Assembly (NCBI RefSeq): GCF_027409185.1
Contig: NC_084463.1
Coordinates: forward strand, 50,772,907-50,836,906
DNA: 64,000 nt
Origin: Cynocephalus volans
Lineage: Eukaryota; Chordata; Mammalia; Dermoptera; Cynocephalidae
Direction of reading: 5' to 3'
Part shown: positions 56,820-64,000 of the stretch, piece by piece
How the letters are laid out: each line of letters begins with the position of its first letter
How positions within the stretch are numbered: the stretch's first letter is position 1
Position numbers and translations under genes: made by a program
The notes under the pieces: model-generated
What the model was told of the DNA's origin: nothing
What the model saw: only the letters and a program-made list of their open reading frames with translations
Database searches by the model: none

Positions 56820-57905
56820 AAGGCTTCAAGCGGATTAACTGGATAAACTAGGATTGCTGTGGAGAGACAAGTAAAAAACAAAAAACAAAAGTCATGTTGG
56901 ACTAATCTTGCGAGTGAAAAAAAAAATCAAGAAGGATTCAAAGGCAAACAGCCAAACCAGGAAAATTTTAGCCCCAAATATACAGAGAATTCATAAAATT
57001 TGGTAAGGAAGATTACAATGGAAAGATAACCCCCACACACACACATGTGGGACTTGTCAATTCACACGAAAAAACACGATTGAATAGATCTGGGAAATAA
57101 AATGTAGTATGACCAGTTATTGAGAAATAGGAAAATAAAAATGAGATTTCTTTTATTTACTATTAAGTAATTAGACCAATAATAAAAAACTCTGAAAAAC
57201 CTTGATTTTGCAGATAGTGCTTCTGGGAAACCATGCAGCAATATGTGTTAATACCTCTTCTCAGCGATCAGACTATAAAAATAACCCAAAATGGAAGTAA
57301 AGCCTGTAAAAAAATTTTTTTGTTTTGTGTTTTTTGTTTTGTTTTGTTGAGAAATGTTTGTCATATAACTATTTGGGGAGAGAAAAAAAACCTTAAAGAT
57401 CCAATAACTGGAGAATGACTCACAAATTGTACAGGCCTTCCATTTCATCAAATTAAAATGTGTGTACAGGAGTTGAAAACGGGAACTGGCAAATGTGGTT
57501 GCCTGTCAGTCCCTCCCCTTTACTGCCAGCGGAACCCACAGTGTGGTGCTGGCATCCCCACTTCCAACATGATGACAAGGCCACCTGGCATTTCTTGCTC
57601 CAGCCTCCCTCCTCTCTGGCCTTCAGATGAGAGATTTAGCCTGGTGCTGTCTGTACTGGGGTCGGGTGAAGAGAGGTGCCCCTTCACCCTCATCTGTTCG
57701 TGAATCTTTTGGAAAGTTGAAGACTTCCACTTTCCCATCAGAGGCGGAGTGGAGCCTTTGCTCCAATATTACACATTATCATTGCTCAATATTACATTTC
57801 ATAGACACCCAAAAGATGGTAGCACATTTACAAGTGTCGGCTGTCTTGATGTTCTTGGATTCCCATCACATCAACTCTCAACATCAAGTAACTAAAGAAG
57901 ACCAG
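56820..57905. other. AT-rich unassigned interval
   Basis: No gene recognised. TTTTG and A runs near 57300-57350. A GC-richer patch at 57480-57760 has frames up to 98 codons with no domains. Confidence 0.35.
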
Positions 57906-57906
57906 T

Positions 57907-58738
57907 CCGCCGCTGTTGCTTAATAACAGAATACCTGAAACTGGGAGACTTATAAAGAAACGAAGTGTATTTCTTATAGGTTGGAGGCTGGGAAGGCCGA
58001 GGTCCTCCACATCGGTGAGGGCTTTGTTCTTGGTAGTGACTCTCTACAGCAACACAGAATGTCATATGGCCAGATTCACAGGAGCAAAACAGAGATAACC
58101 TTCTCACTCGCTCTCCTGCAAAGCCATCAGAACCACGCCTGTATTAGTCCGTTTCTGTTGCTTATAACAAAATACTTGAAACTGGGTGGTTTATTAGGAA
58201 ACATTAAGAATTTATTGCTTACTGTTTCTGAGGCTGGGAAGTCCAAAGTCCAGCCCGTGGTGGCAACAGTGACCCAGGGGTCTCAAATTGCAAGATGGTG
58301 GAAGCAGAGAGAGCAGCAGAGAGAGACAGACTCTCCTCTTCTTTTAAAGCCCTCGGCACCACACCCCTGACCACCGTTTTTAATCCATTCACTATGGCAT
58401 GATCGTACAATCCAGTCACTCTTCAAGGCCCCACCTTTCAATTACCATAATAGGATTTCCAGTCCTTTTAACAGTCACAGTGGGGGCCAAGTTTCTAATA
58501 CATAAAACTGGGGGGACACAATTCAAGCTTCAGTGAATTTTGGGGGGACATAATATAATCCACTACAATGCCCACCACCACTAAAAAAAAAAAAAATTAA
58601 TCCAGGAGGGCACAGTCCTCACTAAGCAATCACCTCTCAAGGCCCCAGCTTTCAAATACCATAATTGGATTTCCCACCCTCTAAACACTGTTAGAATGGG
58701 GGTCAGGTTTCCTTTTTGGGACACATTTGACCCATAGC
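57907..58738 (-). mobile_element. Older MaLR (MST-type) LTR split by a younger MaLR LTR
   Basis: Left part to 58139 (GCTTAATAACAGAATACCTG..., CATCAGAACCACGCC), right part from 58568 (GTCCTCACTAAGCAATCACC, GGACACATTTGACCCATAGC). Together they make one LTR. The insertion at 58140-58567 is flanked by ACGCC and ATGCC. Confidence 0.78.
58140..58567 (-). mobile_element. MaLR-type solo LTR inside an older LTR
   Basis: TGTATTAGTCCGTTTCTGTT start and CCACTACA end. Duplication ACGCC/ATGCC differs by one base. Closely resembles 33997-34433. Confidence 0.85.
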
Positions 58739-58739
58739 A

Positions 58740-59855
58740 GTATGGAACCTTTTTCCTTTTCTCAAGATAATATTTTAAATTGATTCATGTAAAATGTTTA
58801 GGGACTTCATTGGCAAGCAACTACAAAATATCTGAATATTTTCTGTAAGAGGGTGGTAAAGGAGTTTTTTAAAAAATGCAACGGCAACAAAACAGACCAC
58901 TAGAATAGAAGTGAAGGATTCTAATTACAGGAATTTATAATCTCCTATTCAACTTGTGTATTTGATGTGCGTTTTATGTGTTTTTTACTGCATTGTGGCT
59001 TTACCCTACTTGAAGTTCTATTCTCAAAATTCAGGGTGTACAGGAAAAAGTGGTAAAGAGACTATAAACTTCATGTGTAAGAGAAATGATCAAAGGTACA
59101 AAAATGTTTAGGTGAAGAAGATATGACTCAGGAAATTTCACGTCTGGCACATGGAAAAGGAATTTAAAGTAATTGATTTTCTTTGCTTCTAAAAGGCAGA
59201 AAGAGCACTAAGAAATACAGTTAACTAGGAGGTAAATTTGAAGTCACTGTGGTATTCCTCCAAATTTTCCATGTGCAAATGAAAAAGAAAAAAATGGGAT
59301 CATAAAAATGTTAACACTGGGGGATGTGTTCCAGTTCCCGTGTCTTACAGAAAAGGAGACTAAAAGTGTCACACATCAGGTTAATACCTGCACAAAACTG
59401 CCTAAAATACTCTTTTTTTTTTTTTTTTTTTACTTCCATTTGTATTTTCCTGCCTCAAGAGAAATTGTAGTAAAGAAGAAGCATTTAAGGTTTGAAGAGA
59501 GAGAAAAAATCAGGACAGGAATTTTCGTGATTAGACCAACAACTGATGAAGTGTTGAAAGGAAAAAGGTAAGTAGCAAATATAAATTGCAATTATAGCAT
59601 TATCTGCAGGAATGGTTTTCCAAGATTTTCTAGGTCTTCAAAATCATCCACTTGAAAGATTGTTTTCAAGGCTGAATCCATTCCTGATAGTGTGTTTTTA
59701 ATGCTGTATTTACCCTTAAGTATAGCTTAGCACTGTCACATATATATATTTTTACTTATACAGTATTTTCTTTTCATTAGAATCTACATTTTTAAAATTT
59801 CACACATGATTTCTTTTATTATGGCAAAATTTATGACATAAAATGTAGCATCGTG
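58740..59855. other. AT-rich unassigned interval
   Basis: No gene recognised. A poly(T) run lies near 59411-59430. Confidence 0.35.
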
Positions 59856-59858
59856 ATC

Positions 59859-59963
59859 TTTTTTTTTTTTTTTTTTTTTGGTGGCTGGCTGGTGCGTGAT
59901 CCAAACCATTGGCCTTGATGTTATCAGCACCATGCTCTTCCAAGTGAGCTGACTGGCCAGCCC
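59859..59963 (-). mobile_element. tRNA-derived SINE in an L1 3' end
   Basis: A long T-run, GGTGGCTGGCTGGTGCG, CATTGGCCTTGATGTTATC, GACTGGCCAGCCCC. L1 3'-UTR text lies on both sides. Confidence 0.86.
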
Positions 59964-60250
59964 CTTAATCATTTTTAAGTGATACAGTTCAGTGGCATTA
60001 AATACATTCACGTTGTTGTGCAGTCATCACCACCGTCCATCTCCAGGACTTCTTTCATCTTAGAAAACTAAAAGTCTGTCCCCATTAAGCTCTAACTCCC
60101 ATTGCCCCTCCCCCAGCCCCTGGCACCCACCAATCCACTTTCTGTCTCTATGAACTTGACTCCTCTAGGGACATGATGTGAGTGGAATCCTACAGTATTT
60201 GTCCTTGTGTGTCTGGCTTATTTCACTTTGCATAAATTTTTTTTTAACTC
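59964..60250 (-). mobile_element. L1M-type 3' UTR, reversed
   Basis: ACAGTTCAGTGGCATTAAAT, ATCACCACCGTCCATCTCC, CCCCTGGCACCCACC and GAGTGGAATCCTACAG are standard reversed L1 3'-UTR phrases. Confidence 0.8.
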
Positions 60251-60820
60251 AAACATCATCTAGCAATATATAATTTAGTTTTCTTAATATATGGAATTTG
60301 TAGCTAAAATTTGGCTATTGATTTGTAACTTTACACACCAGGGATGTAGGACATAAGCTCCCTGGTAGTAATTGGAATCCTCCTCTGTGACTTCACAGAT
60401 GAATTGTTTTCATTAATGTTCCCTGAAGGCTCAAAAGGAAAGTGAGTTCTCTGCTTGTTGGGTATATTTCTAAAAGCTGAAGATATTCATTGTATTATTC
60501 AGCTCCTTAATATTTCTGCTTACTGTGTAATTGATTTATCATTGTCCTAGTGGTAGGTGTTCAAATCTGTCACTGTGAACATTGGCCCATTTCCACAGGA
60601 ATTTCGATCAGTTATTTGCTGCTGATGATGAGGTTAACTTCCAAATGTCTCAGCCAAAGCCAGGGTGGGTGTTGTGTTGGGCGCTGCAGGACCACAGAAA
60701 GAGCCTGAGAACCCCGAGGTCAGACCTCCTGTCCAGGGCTGGGACCAGCACCAGCCAGAGAAAGAGGGTAAGTTCTAGCAAGGCCCAGTTGCTCAGGGCC
60801 ACACACATGACAGTCAGGGG
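60250..60820. other. Unassigned interval, no gene recognised
   Basis: AT-rich, then mixed. A 96-codon plus frame at 60582-60872 runs into the LTR and has no domain. Confidence 0.3.
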
Positions 60821-60821
60821 C

Positions 60822-61237
60822 TGTTTTAGTGTGTTTTGTGTTGCTATAACAGAAATACCTGAGACTGGGTAATATAAGGAAAAGAGGTTTATTTGGCTTA
60901 TGACTCTGGGACAACCCTCAGGCTGCTTCTACTCATGGTGGAAAGTGGCAGCAGCCAGCGGGTACAAGCAGATCACATGGCGAGAGAAAGCAAGAGAGAG
61001 GAAGCAAAAGAGAGAAAGCAAGAGAGAGAGAGGAAGTGCCAGGGTCTTTTAAACAACAAGCTCTCCTGGGAACTAATAGAGCAAGAACTCAGTCATTAAT
61101 CCCCCCTCCCCCAGGGAGAGCATTAATCCATTCATGAGGGATCCGCCTCTGTGACTCAATCAGTTTCCAGCACTGCCACATTGGGAATCAAATTTCCACA
61201 TGACTTTTGGAGGGGACAACACATCCAAGCTGTATCA
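60822..61237 (-). mobile_element. MST-type MaLR solo LTR, exact 5-bp TSD
   Basis: Starts TGTTTTAGTGTGTTTTGTG and ends CCAAGCTGTATCA. GGGGC is duplicated at 60817-60821 and 61238-61242. It contains a GA-rich internal expansion at 60980-61030. Same family as 18718-19105. Confidence 0.87.
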
Positions 61238-61242
61238 GGGGC

Positions 61243-61950
61243 CAAGGGAAGAAAAAAAGAGAAGGATGAAGAAAATACCAGAAGGCCTACAGAGTCACCT
61301 GCAGGGCCAGGAGACAGTGCAGGTGAGCTCGGCCATGGTCCACATCTTGGGGCAGGGCCCACGTTCACTTTGCTCTACCCGCACCCTCAACAGGGATGGA
61401 AATAACTTTTGCAAAATGAATGGGCAAACTTACAGATGGGGAATATTAGGTTGCCTTTACTATGCAATATTATGGGTAATCTTTGTATCATTTTTTAACC
61501 TTTTTGACTTAAAGAATTGCATCAAAATCAATTACTCAATTTTTCATTTTAATTGCAGTTATCATGCCAATCTTTCAATCTCAGTGTCAAAATGGCTTAA
61601 ATAATTTAATACCCTAAAAGTCCAAATATACCTAAACTAAAAGCAATAATATTTCTAAGAGTTTGCATCTCTGTGTATAATTCTAAAACCATTTCATCAT
61701 CTGGACCCAAGCAAATTGGGATTTCTTTCTAAGGGCACTGAAGCAAATGAATGATAGGGACCCTAACGTGAATGAACAATAGGCCCTGAGGTTAATAAAT
61801 GGTAGAATCTCTGCTCAAATCTCAGCACCTGGTTCTCACCTTTAACCTGAATGTTGATGAAAATGTGGACTGGAACTCAAAAAGTTGGTACCTTGCACAT
61901 CTTTCAGACGCATATTATAGCTCTCTGACTTCTTCTGTCTAAATCTTACA
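61243..61950. other. Unassigned interval, no gene recognised
   Basis: No coding or repeat signal I can name beyond short frames. Confidence 0.3.
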
Positions 61951-61954
61951 ACTT

Positions 61955-62490
61955 CCCGAAGGCTGTCATAACAAAGCACCATACACTGGGTGCCTTAAAC
62001 AACAGACATTTATTTCTCACAGTTCTGGAGGCTGGAAGTCTGCAATCCAGGTCTGGGCAGGGCTGGTTTCTCCTGAGGCCTCTCTCCTTGTCTTGCCAAA
62101 TTTTTTTTTTTTTTTTTTGTCGTTTTTTCGTGACCGGCACTCAGCCAGTGAGTGCACTGGTCATTCCTATATAGGATCCGAACCCACGGCGGGAGCGTTG
62201 CCGCGCTCCCAGCGCAGCACTCTACTGAGTGCGCCACAGGCTCGGCCCTCTCCTTGTCTTGTAGACGCTGTCTTCTCCCTGTGTCCTCATGCGGTCATCC
62301 TACTGTGTGTGTCTATGTCCTGATCTCCTCTTATAAGGACACCAGTCCTATGGGATTAGGGTCCACCCCAATGACATCATTTTACCTTAATTTCCTCTTT
62401 CAATGTCCCATCTCCAAACACAGTCACATTCTAGAGGCAGGGCTTCAACCTATGAATATTTGGGGGGACACAATTTAACCCCTAACAATC
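61955..62490 (-). mobile_element. MST/MLT1-type LTR, reversed, split by a SINE
   Basis: GGCTGTCATAACAAAGCACC at the left, GGACACCAGTCCTATGGG in the middle and GGGGGGACACAATTTAACCC at the right. Continuous once the SINE at 62096-62247 is removed. Confidence 0.8.
62096..62247 (-). mobile_element. Dimeric tRNA-derived SINE, exact 14-bp TSD
   Basis: Reversed element: T-run, GTGACCGGCACTCAGCC, CCTATATAGGATCCGAACCC, CGCGCTCCCAGCGCAGCAC, ending GGCTCGGCC. CTCTCCTTGTCTTG is duplicated exactly at 62082-62095 and 62248-62261. It differs from the other dimers by a GC-rich GGGAGCG insert region, suggesting a distinct and younger subfamily. Confidence 0.88.
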
Positions 62491-62719
62491 CCCTATCCCC
62501 AACAAATAGTGCGATTACCAGCACAGGTTCCTCTGGGCTCCAGTTTGATTTGAGTTTTTTGGCTCTCTTGGGAGATTTAGATTCTTGCACACACCAAGGG
62601 TTCGTGAGACAATACTGAGCCATGGTTGATGACAGCCATCTCTCTAAACATGGGACACTGTGGTGAGATGAGGGTTTACTGTACAGCTATACAAAATTGT
62701 GGGGGGTTCAAGGAGCAAG

Positions 62720-63335
62720 GATGTAATCTTTGTGTCATCAGCATCCCCCTGTCCCACCGCCCCCGTTTGTGATCACTTTCAAGCGGCATTCCTGGCAGAA
62801 AGAGGAACACAAGTGTATTAATTGCCTTTTATCTCTTGTATTTTTGGATGCTTTCACATCTGGGCCCCTGCTGGCCAAAGGGATGGCCCCTCTTAGAGCT
62901 AGTCAATTACTAGAGATAGTAAATGATTCACCGGGATTGGACATTTCCTATACAAACCCACCAGTCCAGAGCCAACTCCCCAATCACCTCCTCTATAGGG
63001 CTCTCACACTTGCAGCCTCATCCCCCCAGGGCAGGTACTCAACAACTGGGGCCAGTCTCTGTGCCCCAGAGCCAGCGGAAATTATTCAGTCCAGCCAGTC
63101 TAAGCCTGTGTACCCTGCCTTCCTGGTTCCTTCTCATGCAGACTATTATAAAGGTTCTTGCCCACATTTCCTCCTTGATCCCCTGCCTCCTGACAGACCC
63201 TGGTGCTTCCTTGAGTGGACCCTGAGGCAATGCATGCCCCCTCCTCTTAAACTGTGAGTAATAAACTCTCTTTTTAATGGCATTTGTCTCCTGATCTGTT
63301 GGCCTCACCAACCTGAATACTTTTTTTTAAAAACT
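62720..63335 (+). mobile_element. ERV1-type LTR
   Basis: Pyrimidine-rich body with a GTGAGTAATAAACTCTC poly(A) region near 63250 and a CTCCTGATCTGTTGGCC U5-like end. The 175-codon frame at 62730-63257 lies within it and is fortuitous. Confidence 0.6.
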
Positions 63336-63349
63336 ATTTTAAAACAGTG

Positions 63350-63445
63350 GGTTCGCCAGTTAGTTCAGTTGGTTAGAATGCGGTGTTATAACACCAAGGT
63401 CAGGAGTTCGCATCCCCATACCAGCCAGCTGCCAAAAATAAAACA
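63350..63445 (+). mobile_element. tRNA-Ile-derived SINE
   Basis: GCCAGTTAGTTCAGTTGG (A-box), GGTGTTATAACACCAAGG, AGTTCGCATCC (B-box), CCAGCCAGCTGCC and an A-rich tail. The tRNA-Ile anticodon arm is still apparent. Confidence 0.88.
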
Positions 63446-64000
63446 ACAAGACAAGGCCCAGAGCAAGCTCGGGATTGTGGGTAGAGTACCCAGTGGCATG
63501 GCGTGTGCATAGCAAGGACTACATGGTGAAGAGATGTCACCAGCTTCCCGAATGTTCCAACACCCGGTTGCAGAAATGTGGACTATTTGTAAGGAGGCCA
63601 AGGTGAGAGTGGAGGTTCCTAAGAAAGCTGGGCAACTAATCCCAAATGCCTGCCCCTGCACGAGCTGCACCCAAGTGGCTCTGTGAGTGTTGGCCAGAGC
63701 CTGGTGACGCTGAACTAGGGAGAGAAGTGTGGCCTTTGGTTGGAAATGGGGAGGGAGGGAGATGATCCCACCCAGTCTTTCTGTGTGCCGTGGAGTGAGA
63801 GGGGCCGGGCTAAGAAGGTGAGTTCAGTTTTGAAAAGGGTTGAGTTTGAGGCTTGGGCCTTAGGGGAAGGGTTTGTTACTCCCATTTAGAAACTGCCTGG
63901 CCACTTCCAGCATAGTCACCCGTGTTCAGCTGGTCCCAGGAAGCCCGTTTGGTTTGCCATTTGACAGGAGCAACTCCCAGGAACTTCCTATAACCTGAGG
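63446..64000. other. Unassigned right flank
   Basis: No gene or repeat recognised. A 94-codon minus frame at 63670-63386 begins in this interval and runs into the SINE. Confidence 0.3.

Noticed and set aside
62730..63257. 175-codon plus ORF
   Set aside because: It lies inside an LTR-like element with a poly(A) signal and shows no domain.
1..64000. CRISPR array, phage, integron or other bacterial system
   Set aside because: Direct repeats seen are microsatellites, L1 monomers or target-site duplications. Gene structure and repeats are mammalian.

Overview
The window is mammalian nuclear DNA: split exons with GT/AG-type borders, two CpG-rich stretches and a dense load of LINE-1, MIR, MaLR-type LTRs and DNA transposons. 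Its most diagnostic component is a set of about 15 tRNA-derived SINEs. The monomeric ones follow the tRNA-Ile pattern (A-box TAGCTCAGTTGG, B-box GGTTCAGATCC) and several others are dimers. There are no 7SL-derived Alu/B1, horse ERE, carnivore or ruminant SINEs. From memory this fits the CYN SINEs of colugos (Dermoptera), and MaLR elements close to the primate MST/THE1 group agree with that. The species call is an inference (about 0.65).

Two recognisable gene loci fix the location. RNF187 (RACO-1, a RING-type AP-1 coactivator) lies on the minus strand: coding exons at 55128-54739, 53520-53428 and 48552-48286, a probable 1.9-kb 3' UTR to about 46365, and a CpG-island promoter at 54.6-55.9 kb. 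On the plus strand, 22.5-23.16 kb carries the PRY-SPRY exon of a butyrophilin-like gene, most likely BTNL10. It has a frameshift and premature stop in the PRY part, so it looks like a pseudogene. In human 1q42.13 these two genes are convergent neighbours next to the HIST3 histone cluster. A broken H2A gene at 38.3-38.6 kb, with a histone stem-loop and a CCAAT/octamer promoter remnant, fits that neighbourhood.

Layout. 0-1.1 kb: GC-rich, with a histone-like promoter on the minus strand. 1.1-7.1 kb: reversed L1 pieces. 7.1-10.9 kb: mostly unassigned. 10.9-13.25 kb: reversed L1 5' end with tandem 5'-UTR monomers. 13.3-14.7 kb and 22.5-23.2 kb: BTNL10 relic, separated by L1, SINEs and LTRs. 23-35 kb: LTRs, L1 ends and unassigned sequence. 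35-39 kb: MIRs, an (AAT)n array and the H2A relic. 39-46 kb: MLT1A, a Tigger transposon and an L1 3' end carrying nested SINEs. 46.4-55.9 kb: RNF187, whose second intron holds a full MaLR provirus. 56-64 kb: solo LTRs, SINEs and unassigned sequence.

Only RNF187 appears to be a working protein-coding gene. I saw no CRISPR, operon, bacterial or other exotic system. The most interesting points are the absence of any usable AUG ahead of the RNF187 RING domain, a GC-AG intron in the same gene, the H2A relic, and layered transposon insertions whose target-site duplications can still be read.
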